A stretch of DNA of 18,565 nucleotides. Source: DASPXK01 sp035637315. Its GTDB lineage: Bacteria > Chloroflexota > UBA6077 > JACCZL01. Shown in pieces: positions 1 to 6,056 of this stretch (within the stretch, counting starts at the first letter, position 1; every line of letters starts with the position of its first letter). A program made the position numbers and the translations under genes. Below the pieces are notes generated by a model. The model had not been told where the DNA came from. It made no database searches and worked only from the letters and a program-made list of their open reading frames with translations. The stretch is taken from the NCBI GenBank assembly GCA_035637315.1, contig DASPXK010000192.1, forward strand, positions 1 through 18,565. Reading direction: 5' to 3'.

Positions 1-280
1 GCCCGGCCCGCGGCAGCGGCGACCCACCAAGCCGCTTGAGGACGCGGTACTGGCGCTCGAAGGCCGTAGCGATCCCCAGGCTCACCATCGCCGTCGACAT
101 GACCGACAGCGCCAGAATGCCCGGCAGCAGGAAATCCACGCCTCGCTGCGATCCACTCGACGCGACTGGGACGAACGCGAAGAACACGAGCAGCACGGCC
201 GGAATCACCATGGTCACGAGCACGCTCTCGGCGCGCCTGGCCGCCAGCATCAGCTCCACCCGAGTCTGAGCCAGAACCAT
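1..280 (-). CDS. ABC-2 type transporter permease, N-terminal part (cut by window edge)
   Basis: The complement of the first 280 bases reads openly for 93 codons from an ATG at 278-280 and runs off the window. The peptide begins MVLAQTRVELMLAARRAES, then has a hydrophobic segment (about residues 21-39) and a second one after an SQRGVDFLLPG motif (about 48-70), followed by AFERQYRVLKRLGGSPLPR. This is the usual start of ABC-2 (DrrB/NodJ-like) export permeases: amphipathic helix, first membrane helix, then the motif-rich second helix with the ERxxRVLKRLxxSPLP loop. It lies 79 bp downstream of the ATPase gene on the same strand, so the two should form one exporter. No purine-rich Shine-Dalgarno precedes the ATG; the upstream bases are pyrimidine-rich (CCTCC) and belong to the repeat hairpin. 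The substrate cannot be told from this part. Confidence 0.85.
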   Translation of the reverse strand, partial: MVLAQTRVELMLAARRAESVLVTMVIPAVLLVFFAFVPVASSGSQRGVDFLLPGILALSVMSTAMVSLGIATAFERQYRVLKRLGGSPLPRAG

Positions 281-283
281 GCG

Positions 284-365
284 GAGGAATGAGCGATGAG
301 GAATGAGGAATGAGTGGTTACGCCTCATGCCTCATGCCTCATTCCTCATTCCTCATTCCTCATTC
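284..365. repeat. Heptanucleotide tandem repeat forming a long hairpin between ATPase and permease genes
   Basis: On the plus strand, 324-365 is six 7-bp units: two CTCATGC followed by four CTCATTC. The complementary unit GAATGAG occurs at 287-293, 301-307 and 308-314, with GATGAG at 295-300. Bases 295-314 pair with 338-357 (19 of 20), leaving a 23-nt loop. The transcript of the ABC operon would therefore carry a long, register-slipping hairpin exactly between the two genes. The last unit overlaps the ATPase stop codon (360-362). Confidence 0.9.
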
Positions 366-1289
366 CTGACTCGTGAGGCTCAAGAACACGTCCTCGAGCG
401 ACTGGCGACCGACGCGCAAGTCGGACAGCAGCACGTCGTGCTTGGCGAGCCAGCCTGTGATCGCTGTTACGCTGGCCGGGCTGGGCTCGACCTCTACGAG
501 ATAGCCGCCCGGCCACTCCTCGACTGCCCGGCGTGCCCCCACCGCGCGCGCCAGTTCGTGCGTCGGCAGCCCCGCCCGGGCGCTGAAACGGATGCTGTCC
601 GCCGCGGCCCGGCCGCCGAGCGCAGCCGGGGAATCGAGGGCCACCAGCCGACCACGGTGCAGGATCGCGACGCGATCGGCCAGACGTTCGGCCTCCTCCA
701 TGAAGTGCGTGGTCAACAGCACGGTCACCCCCTCGGCCTGCAGGCGGCGGACAATCTCCCAGGTCGCGCGGCGAGCCTGGGGGTCCATCGACGCGGTCGG
801 CTCGTCGAGAAAGACCAGCTCCGGACGTCCGATCAGGGCCAGCGCGAGCGACAGACGCTGCTTCTGGCCTCCCGAGAGCTGGCGATAGCGCGTTCGCGCC
901 GCATCCTCCAGCCCCACCATGCCCAACAGCTCGACCGGGTCGGCAGGGTTGGCGTAGAAGCTGGCGAACAGCCGCAGCGCCTCGAGCGGTCGGATCGCCG
1001 GGTACACCCCCCCGTCCTGGAGCATCAGCCCCATTCGCGGCTTCAGCTTCGCGCCCTCGCGGGCCGGCTCCAGACCCAGCACTCGCACGCGCCCGTCGTC
1101 AGGCGTTCGGTACCCTTCGAGGATCTCGACCGTGGTGGTCTTGCCGGCGCCGTTCGGGCCGAGCAGGGCGAACAGCTCGCCCCGTCCGACCTGAAAGCTC
1201 AGATCGTCCACCGCTGGGCGGCCATCGTACCGCTTGGTCAGGCCTTGAACGACGATTGCCGGTTCGGGGTCCACCGTCTCACTACGCAC
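360..1289 (-). CDS. ABC-2 type exporter, ATP-binding subunit
   Basis: This cytoplasmic ATPase powers the permease that follows it. All nucleotide-binding-domain motifs are visible: Walker A GPNGAGKT (residues 44-51), Q-loop in LMLQDGG (about 91), signature LSGGQ (138-142), Walker B LVFLDE (158-163), D-loop SMDP in place of the commoner GLDP, and switch histidine H195 in TTHFMEEAERL. The C-terminal ~85 residues are the regulatory tail typical of the CcmA/DrrA-like drug or polymer export group, ending in SLEDVFLSLT. The 309-residue length is normal. The start is uncertain: GTG at 1287-1289 lies inside a 7-bp repeat array, and an in-frame GTG at 1272-1274 gives a 304-residue form. The stop codon lies in a second, unrelated repeat. 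The neighbouring DUF420 gene and the distant ctaAB/sco genes allow a role in oxidase maturation, but that is only context. Confidence 0.93.
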   Translation of the reverse strand: MRSETVDPEPAIVVQGLTKRYDGRPAVDDLSFQVGRGELFALLGPNGAGKTTTVEILEGYRTPDDGRVRVLGLEPAREGAKLKPRMGLMLQDGGVYPAIRPLEALRLFASFYANPADPVELLGMVGLEDAARTRYRQLSGGQKQRLSLALALIGRPELVFLDEPTASMDPQARRATWEIVRRLQAEGVTVLLTTHFMEEAERLADRVAILHRGRLVALDSPAALGGRAAADSIRFSARAGLPTHELARAVGARRAVEEWPGGYLVEVEPSPASVTAITGWLAKHDVLLSDLRVGRQSLEDVFLSLTSQE

Positions 1290-1307
1290 TACGCACTACT
1301 CGCTACT
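1280..1307. repeat. Heptanucleotide repeat array across the start of the ABC ATPase gene
   Basis: Four 7-bp units lie in a row: CACTACG, CACTACG, CACTACT, CGCTACT. Read on the minus strand they give AGTAGCG AGTAGTG CGTAGTG CGTAGTG. The candidate GTG start at 1289 is inside the array. The unit differs from the array at the other end of the gene. Because 7 is not a multiple of 3, a change in copy number would shift any start in the array out of frame. Confidence 0.85.
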
Positions 1308-1416
1308 GACATAGAATTAAGGCACACCGGCTCCGCGGGAGAGAGAGATTCCTCTCCCAACCAGCCGCGCGCCGGCCTCTTCCCACCAGTCGTCGCGCGG
1401 AAAGGCCTCCTCCTAG
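1308..1416. other. Intergenic region between divergent ABC and DUF420 genes
   Basis: These 109 bases hold the 5' ends of two divergent genes. A TAGAAT hexamer (1312-1317) could be a -10 for the plus-strand gene, but no convincing -35 accompanies it. A small hairpin, GGGAGAG (1337-1343) with CTCTCCC (1352-1358), has an 8-nt loop and no T-tract. No ORF is supported here. Confidence 0.4.
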
Positions 1417-1848
1417 ATGAAGTCCGTGGTCGAGCCCTGGCTGCCGCTTTTCGACACGGCCCTGATCGGCGTTAGCGGCGTCTTTCTTCTGCTGGGCTAC
1501 TACTTCATCCGCCGCAAGCGGGTCCCGCCCCACCGGCGCTGTATGCTGACTGCCACCGTCTTCGCGGCGCTGTTCCTGGTGGTCTACGTTACTCGGGCCT
1601 TGCTCTTCGAGACGAAGTTCTTCGCTGGCCAGGGCTGGGTGCGGGCCCTGTATCTGGCCATCCTAGTCTCACACATCGCCCTCGCGATCCTGGTCGGCCC
1701 GTTCGCGCTGGTAACCATCCGGCGAGCCCTGCGCGGCCAGTTCGCCCTGCACCGGCGGATCGCCCGCGTCACGCTTCCGATGTGGCTTTATGTCGTCGTG
1801 ACCGGCTGGGTCATCTACCTGATGCTGTATTCGCAATGGTTTGACTGA
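1417..1848 (+). CDS. DUF420 family membrane protein (CtaM/YozB-like)
   Basis: This 143-residue protein has four predicted membrane helices (about 13-31, 43-60, 78-102, 119-138) and the conserved histidines of DUF420: H39 in PPHRRCM, H86 in VSHIALA and H112 in ALHRRIARV. Family members YozB/CtaM of Firmicutes are needed to mature heme-A-containing cytochrome oxidase, acting after heme A is made. That role is known for relatives, not shown here, but it agrees with ctaAB and sco 13-15 kb downstream. An in-frame TAG directly before the ATG fixes the upstream limit. The Shine-Dalgarno is poor (GGAAAGG at 1399-1405 is about 11 bases from the ATG), so initiation may be weak. The gene converges with the histidine kinase gene. 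Confidence 0.85.
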   Translation: MKSVVEPWLPLFDTALIGVSGVFLLLGYYFIRRKRVPPHRRCMLTATVFAALFLVVYVTRALLFETKFFAGQGWVRALYLAILVSHIALAILVGPFALVTIRRALRGQFALHRRIARVTLPMWLYVVVTGWVIYLMLYSQWFD

Positions 1849-1879
1849 GCGGGACTGGGCGGTGAACTCCTAGTGTCGG

Positions 1880-1902
1880 TCGTGACTGGCCGCCAGTGAC
1901 GA
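1880..1902. terminator. Hairpin between convergent genes, possible terminator
   Basis: TCGTGACTGG (1880-1889) pairs with CCAGTGACGA (1893-1902) with one mismatch and a 3-nt loop. It sits in the 110-bp gap between the convergent DUF420 and histidine kinase genes. There is no T-tract on either side, so intrinsic termination is unproven; it may only protect 3' ends. Confidence 0.4.
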
Positions 1903-1958
1903 AACCCGGACGTTGAGCGCCTGGAGCATGCGCCCGCCTGGTGGCATCAAGCCGCCGC

Positions 1959-3215
1959 CTATCCAACAGCTTGGGCCGCTTTGGGTAAGACGAAGCTAAA
2001 ACGGGCGCCGCTCCTGGGGACGTTCTGTACCCATATCCTGCCACCATGCGCCTCGACGAGTCCCTTCGCGATCGCTAGCCCCAAGCCGGCCCCGCCGTGG
2101 TTCCGCGTTCGAGACTTCTCTCCCCGGTAAAAGCGCTCAAAGATATGCGACAGGTCGCCAGGCGATACGCCTTGACCGGAGTCGATCACGTCCACCCGCA
2201 CGGCCTCTGCCTCCTCCTGGGCCTCCAGCACGATGATCCCGTCCCGGGGCGTGTGGCGGATCGCATTCTGCACAAGGTTGTCGAGGACCCGCTGGATCCG
2301 AGCCGTATCCATGGTCACCGGCGGCAAGTCACTGTCGACGTGGCCTGAGAGCCGAACGCCCTTCGCGAGCGCCTGCGGCTGGAGCGACTCGAGCGTATCG
2401 GAGAGCAGATCGCGAAGCGAGCCCGGCTCGATCTGCAGCGTCAACGCACCGGCTTCGAGCTGTGACAGCTCGAAGAGATCGTCGATGAGCTTGCCGAGTC
2501 GCGCGACTTCGCCTTGCATGGCGCGCAGGTAACGGTCGACCGTCTCTACGTCAGTCACGACGCGATCGTTGATTGCCTCGACCATAGCCCCGATTGAGCC
2601 GATGGGCGTCCGCAGATCGTGGGATATGGCGGCGACCAGATGTCGGCGGGCTTCCTCGAGCTCGCGCCGCATCTCGTCCGCCTTCTCCAGCTCCGCCGCC
2701 ATCACGTTGAATGCCCTCCCGAGCTCCGCCAACTCGTCCTCGCCCTGGATCCGGACGCGCGCCCCGAGGCTGCCGTGCGACACTTCCCGCGCCGCCGCGA
2801 CCAGCTCTCGGACCGAGCCCCGGATCTGGCTAGAGACCGCGGTGGCAACGGCCATCGCCACGATCGCCGAGAAGAAGAGCAGGATGCCGAGCAGACCGAG
2901 GTCATGACCAGAGATGAACATCAGCCCAGCGGTCACTGCGATGTTGAGCAGGGCGACCAGCAAGACGACCAGATGGGCCAGCACCATTCGAGCCCGCAGG
3001 CTTGGTAACCCGAGGGCGGGCGCAAGCTTGATCGCACCGACGGCGATAACCTGAGACGCCACGCCCGACACCACCAGAAATAGAGCGAGCAGTTCGAGGT
3101 CCGAGCCCGCGGCTCCGAGCAAAGTCCCCGAGATGGCAATCACGACGACCAACCCAAGAGCCATGGCCACTGCGGGCAGTGTCAGGACGCGCAGAGTCGC
3201 TGGAACGGTGCTCAT
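1959..3215 (-). CDS. Sensor histidine kinase (HAMP, HisKA, HATPase_c)
   Basis: This 418-residue inner-membrane kinase phosphorylates the response regulator encoded just upstream. The N-terminus carries four hydrophobic segments (about 11-33, 41-62, 78-102, 107-127) with very short loops and no large extracytoplasmic domain, so it probably senses something in or at the membrane. A HAMP linker follows (about 128-180). The phosphoacceptor is H199 in ISHDLRTPIGSIG. The ATPase domain has the N-box (LVQNAIRHT, N317), G1 box DSGQG (345-349), F-box FERFYRG (359-365) and G2 box GGAGLGLAI (374-382). The start ATG overlaps the regulator's stop as ATGA, which implies translational coupling. The best-known relatives are the PhoR/BaeS/ResE-like group, but the signal cannot be named. 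Confidence 0.95.
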   Translation of the reverse strand: MSTVPATLRVLTLPAVAMALGLVVVIAISGTLLGAAGSDLELLALFLVVSGVASQVIAVGAIKLAPALGLPSLRARMVLAHLVVLLVALLNIAVTAGLMFISGHDLGLLGILLFFSAIVAMAVATAVSSQIRGSVRELVAAAREVSHGSLGARVRIQGEDELAELGRAFNVMAAELEKADEMRRELEEARRHLVAAISHDLRTPIGSIGAMVEAINDRVVTDVETVDRYLRAMQGEVARLGKLIDDLFELSQLEAGALTLQIEPGSLRDLLSDTLESLQPQALAKGVRLSGHVDSDLPPVTMDTARIQRVLDNLVQNAIRHTPRDGIIVLEAQEEAEAVRVDVIDSGQGVSPGDLSHIFERFYRGEKSRTRNHGGAGLGLAIAKGLVEAHGGRIWVQNVPRSGARFSFVLPKAAQAVG

Positions 3216-3904
3216 GGCTCGAACTTGTATCCGATGCCCCAGACCGTCTTGATGTAACGTGGACGCATAGGCTGCAGCTCTACCTTCTCACGGAGCCGCC
3301 GGATGTGGACGGTTACGGTGCTCGCGTCCCCGTACCAGTCGTAATCCCAGACGTTGTTCAGGAGCTGCTCGCGGGTGAAGACCTGGCCGGCGTTCTTCGC
3401 GAGGAAGTAAAGCAGATCAAATTCCTTCGCGGTCAGGTGAATAGGCTGACCGTCGCGCTCTACCGAGCGCGCGCGGGGGCTGATGCGCAGCTGGCCCACC
3501 TTCACGATGTCGTCAGGCATTACCTGCCCGGCGCCGGCCCGCGTGCGCCTGAGCACGGCTCCGACCCGAGCGACCAGCTCGCCCGGGCTGAACGGTTTGG
3601 TCAGGTAGTCGTCGGCACCCAATCCGAGCCCCAGAATCTTGTCACTCTCCTCACCCTTGGCCGTTAGCATGATGATCGGAACGCTGCTCTCCGAGCGCAG
3701 GCGACGACAGACTTCCAGGCCGTCAAGCCTGGGCAGCATCAAGTCCAGCACGATCAGGTCTGGCCCTTCGGCACGGGCGAGGCTCAGGGCCGTCTCGCCA
3801 TCGGACGCCACCGTCACCTGATAGCCTTCGCGCGCTAAATAGCGCAGCACCACATCGGTAACGATCGGTTCGTCGTCAACGATGAGGACGCGCTCCTGGC
3901 TCAT
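3212..3904 (-). CDS. OmpR/PhoB-family response regulator
   Basis: This is a DNA-binding transcription factor of 230 residues. The receiver domain shows the acidic pair D10-D11, phosphoacceptor D54 in VLDLMLP, T81 in IMLTAKG and K103 in LTKPF. The C-terminal winged helix is OmpR-like: KEFDLLYFLAKNAG, then FTREQLLNNVW, then TVTVHIRRLREKVE and the YIKTVWGIGYKF hairpin. The reading frame is open up to 4036, but the ATG at 3902-3904 is chosen because it aligns with the family start (MSQERVLIVDDE) and a GGGAGG Shine-Dalgarno lies about 7 bases upstream. The gene precedes the kinase with a 4-bp overlap, so the pair is a standard two-component system. Its target genes are unknown; autoregulation through the region 3905-4248 is likely for this family. 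Confidence 0.96.
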   Translation of the reverse strand: MSQERVLIVDDEPIVTDVVLRYLAREGYQVTVASDGETALSLARAEGPDLIVLDLMLPRLDGLEVCRRLRSESSVPIIMLTAKGEESDKILGLGLGADDYLTKPFSPGELVARVGAVLRRTRAGAGQVMPDDIVKVGQLRISPRARSVERDGQPIHLTAKEFDLLYFLAKNAGQVFTREQLLNNVWDYDWYGDASTVTVHIRRLREKVELQPMRPRYIKTVWGIGYKFEP

Positions 3905-3974
3905 CTGCGCCTCCCTGTGAGCCGCCGGATCGCTATTGGCGCCAAACGCAGCTGTAGCTTCGTCCCTGACCTGC

Positions 3975-4205
3975 TCAAGACCCCTGCCCGATAGGCAGCA
4001 GCTCCCGGGGTAACAGTGGCCACGGCGCAGCCACAAGTGTAGATGCCGCGAGTTGGCCGACGCAGAAGAGCATTACGCGTTTCTTACGATCGGGGTGGGA
4101 AAGAGCAGACCAGGTGCCCAAACCGATCAGGGTGAATGCGCCAGCTTGTAAGAATTCGGCAAGGACTGTAAGCGGCTGTGAAATCGCCGGGCACAGGCTG
4201 GGCAT
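3975..4205 (-). CDS. Possible small two-helix membrane protein (doubtful)
   Basis: A 76-codon minus-strand ORF encodes two plausible membrane segments (LQAGAFTLIGLGTWSAL and MLFCVGQLAASTLVAAPW) joined by a basic loop, HPDRKKR. It ends 70 bp before the response regulator start, in the same direction, so it could be a small membrane partner of the two-component system. Against this: the third-codon GC is clearly lower than in neighbouring genes, there is no good Shine-Dalgarno, and no family is recognised. The same DNA holds a direct repeat that looks regulatory. Either reading is possible, and I lean towards non-coding. Confidence 0.28.
   Translation of the reverse strand: MPSLCPAISQPLTVLAEFLQAGAFTLIGLGTWSALSHPDRKKRVMLFCVGQLAASTLVAAPWPLLPRELLPIGQGS
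4147..4172. promoter_or_regulatory. Direct repeat TGTAAG x2, possible regulator site
   Basis: TGTAAG occurs at 4147-4152 and again at 4167-4172, a 20-bp period (about two helical turns), in an AT-richer patch upstream of the response regulator gene and of the divergent glycosyltransferase gene. OmpR-family regulators bind direct repeats, though usually spaced by about one turn. The placement suits autoregulation; this is inference from position only. Confidence 0.3.
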
Positions 4206-4211
4206 GTAGCA

Positions 4212-4231
4212 GCGAGGCGGTCACGCCTCGC
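4212..4231. repeat. Perfect palindrome in divergent intergenic region
   Basis: GCGAGGCG (4212-4219) and CGCCTCGC (4224-4231) are perfect inverted repeats around a 4-base loop, GTCA. It lies 17 bp before the glycosyltransferase start. It could be an operator, an mRNA hairpin in the 5' leader, or a dispersed palindromic element; the sequence alone does not decide. Confidence 0.6.
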
Positions 4232-4248
4232 CGAGCCGAGAGCCGCGC

Positions 4249-5055
4249 ATGCTGCCATCAGCCGTCTACGTCGTCGCCAAGGCCCCCCGCCCCGGCCTCG
4301 TGAAGACGCGCCTGTCGCCGCGCGTGTCACTCGAGCAGGCTGCGTCGCTCGCGCGGGCCTTCCTCCTGGACACACTGCTGCTGGCGCGACACGCGCGACA
4401 CGTGGTCGTCCGCGCCGTCTGCCGCGACCCTGCCGAGGCGGCCATCGTGCGCGAGCTTGGCGGCGCCACTCTCGAAGTACTCTGTCAGGGTGAGCCCGGG
4501 TTGGGCGCGGCCCTCGAAGAATGCTTCTACCACGGGATCGCGGACGGGTTCGACCGGGTCGCCGTTCTTGGCAGCGATAGCCCCACACTGCCATCCGAGC
4601 TTGTGGAGCAGGCATTCGCCACGCTCGATCGCCACGACGTTGCGATCGGCCCGAGCGAGGATGGCGGTTACTACCTGCTGGCGGCTCGCGCACTCCATCC
4701 GTCGCTCTTCCGGGGTATGGTCTGGAGCACTGACACGGTCTTTCACGAGACGCTTGCCCGCTGCAGGCGGGACGGCCTTTGCTCAGCGATCCTGCCGTCG
4801 TGGTACGACGTCGATACCGGGGATTGCCTGGCTCGGCTGATCCGCGAGCTGGACGTCGCCTCTCCCGGGACTGCCCCCAACACAAGGCTGGCGCTCCAAG
4901 CGATCGCCTCGAGGCCAGCCAATGGCGAGCTCCCGTGGGCACTCTCGACTGCGGCGCGGGAGGCTCCTTCGTGCCACACGACTGGCAATCGGGATGAGTG
5001 CCCAGATGGCCGTCCGAAAACTTGGCAAACTTGGCGTTCGGTGAGGACCGCATGA
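4249..5055 (+). CDS. DUF2064 / TIGR04282 family glycosyltransferase
   Basis: A 268-residue, probably cytosolic, nucleotide-sugar-dependent transferase of the GT-A fold. The N-terminus VVAKAPRPGLVKTRLSP (about 8-24) is the nucleotide-binding motif of this family. LGSDSPTLP (108-115) is the DxD-like metal site and IGPSEDGGYYLL (133-144) the acceptor/catalytic signature. TIGR04282 members are annotated as arsenosugar-biosynthesis transferases, but no ArsM or ArsS is in this window, so the substrate is open. The core ends near residue 205. The remaining ~60 residues, Ser/Thr/Arg-rich and without recognisable fold, exceed the usual family length and may be a stop-codon-loss extension. The stop overlaps the next gene's start as ATGA, so it is cotranslated with the radical SAM enzyme. 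The Shine-Dalgarno is weak. Confidence 0.88.
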   Translation: MLPSAVYVVAKAPRPGLVKTRLSPRVSLEQAASLARAFLLDTLLLARHARHVVVRAVCRDPAEAAIVRELGGATLEVLCQGEPGLGAALEECFYHGIADGFDRVAVLGSDSPTLPSELVEQAFATLDRHDVAIGPSEDGGYYLLAARALHPSLFRGMVWSTDTVFHETLARCRRDGLCSAILPSWYDVDTGDCLARLIRELDVASPGTAPNTRLALQAIASRPANGELPWALSTAAREAPSCHTTGNRDECPDGRPKTWQTWRSVRTA

Positions 5056-6044
5056 GTGCCGTCCCGTTGGCCAGCCCGGTCGAGGCGTACTTCGAAGTAG
5101 CGAACCGCTGTAATTCGAAGTGCGCGACGTGCCCGCTGACGTTCGATCCCCAGGAGCGAGCGCACAATCTGACGTTCGAGGAGTTTGTGAAGCTCGTCGA
5201 GCAGCTCCCCCATCTGAAGCGGGCGGTGATGCACGGCATTGGAGAGCCGCTCCTCAACCGTGATCTCCCGAGCATGGTTCGCCACCTCAAGCAGCGGGAT
5301 GTCTACGTGCTCTTCAACTCGAACGCAGCGCTTCTGACCGACGCTCGCCAGCGAGCGTTGATCGACTGCGGGTTGGACGAGTTCCGCGTCTCCATTGATG
5401 GCAGTACGCCCGAGACCTACATCAAGGTGCGGGGCATCGCGGCCTTCGAGTTGGTCATTGCCAACGTCGCGGCGATGGTGCATCTCAAGCGAGAGCTGGG
5501 TGTGACGAACCCCCGCATTTCGTTCTGGGTGACAGGCATGCGGGAGAACCTGCCGGAGCTGCCAGGGGTGATCGAGCTCGCGGCACGTATCGGCGTCGAC
5601 GAGGTCTACCTCCAGCGGATGGTGTTCTCGAACATCGGCCTGGCCGTCGAGGAGCAGTCGATCTTTCGGGGCTACCGAGAGGAGGCCGAGCGTATCATCG
5701 CGGAGGCCGAGACGCTGGCCGAGCGTCTGGGGGTCACGTTCCGCGGCTCGGGCGCGGTAAGCCCGCGCGAGAGTATCGTCGACCGGGCTGAGGACCCGGA
5801 GCCTTGGCGAGGCTGCTCGCGCCCGCTCCGGCTTGCCTACATTACCGCAAATGGCAACGCGCTGCCCTGCTGTATCGCCCCGTTCACCGGCGTCCCGTAC
5901 GGCGACATCGTCCTGGGCAACTACATCGAGGACGGCGTGCCAGCCACGTGGGCGGGCGAGCGCTACCAGCAGTTTCGAGATCGGTTGTACAGCTCCGAGC
6001 CGAACGACGCCTGCCGAAATTGTGGGGTGGGCTGGAGCCTGTAG
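5052..6044 (+). CDS. Radical SAM / SPASM domain enzyme
   Basis: A 330-residue iron-sulfur enzyme. The radical SAM cluster motif is C20-x3-C24-x2-C27 (RCNSKCATCP). It is followed by GIGEPLL (the GGE-like SAM-binding strand), VLFNSNA and the RVSIDG strand. A SPASM-type C-terminal region carries C255, the C273-C274 pair and C321-x2-C324, enough for an auxiliary 4Fe-4S cluster. SPASM enzymes modify peptides or small metabolites; it is not ArsS-like. The frame is open from 4998, but ATG at 5052 is preferred: it has a TGAGGA Shine-Dalgarno five bases upstream, overlaps the previous stop, and begins right at the conserved domain. No precursor-peptide gene was seen beside it, so a small-molecule or sugar-related substrate is as likely as a peptide. 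The next gene starts 12 bp downstream. Confidence 0.9.
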   Translation: MSAVPLASPVEAYFEVANRCNSKCATCPLTFDPQERAHNLTFEEFVKLVEQLPHLKRAVMHGIGEPLLNRDLPSMVRHLKQRDVYVLFNSNAALLTDARQRALIDCGLDEFRVSIDGSTPETYIKVRGIAAFELVIANVAAMVHLKRELGVTNPRISFWVTGMRENLPELPGVIELAARIGVDEVYLQRMVFSNIGLAVEEQSIFRGYREEAERIIAEAETLAERLGVTFRGSGAVSPRESIVDRAEDPEPWRGCSRPLRLAYITANGNALPCCIAPFTGVPYGDIVLGNYIEDGVPATWAGERYQQFRDRLYSSEPNDACRNCGVGWSL

Positions 6045-6056
6045 CGCGGCACCCTC

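Noticed and set aside
284..365. CRISPR-like repeat array
   Set aside because: Units are contiguous 7-mers without spacers, and no cas genes are present.
1337..1358. Rho-independent terminator upstream of the DUF420 gene
   Set aside because: The 7-bp stem has no T-tract on either strand and lies between divergent genes where no terminator is needed.
303..1475. 390-codon plus-strand frame opposite the ABC ATPase gene
   Set aside because: Its translation is Arg/Gln/His-rich with no domain, and the opposite strand has every ABC ATPase motif; it is a high-GC antisense shadow.
4127..5290. 387-codon minus-strand frame
   Set aside because: Arg/Pro/Gly-rich translation lying opposite the glycosyltransferase and radical SAM genes, both of which have clear motifs; shadow frame.
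4249..6044. Arsenosugar biosynthesis operon
   Set aside because: The TIGR04282 label suggests it, but the radical SAM enzyme is SPASM-type rather than ArsS and no ArsM methyltransferase is present in the window.
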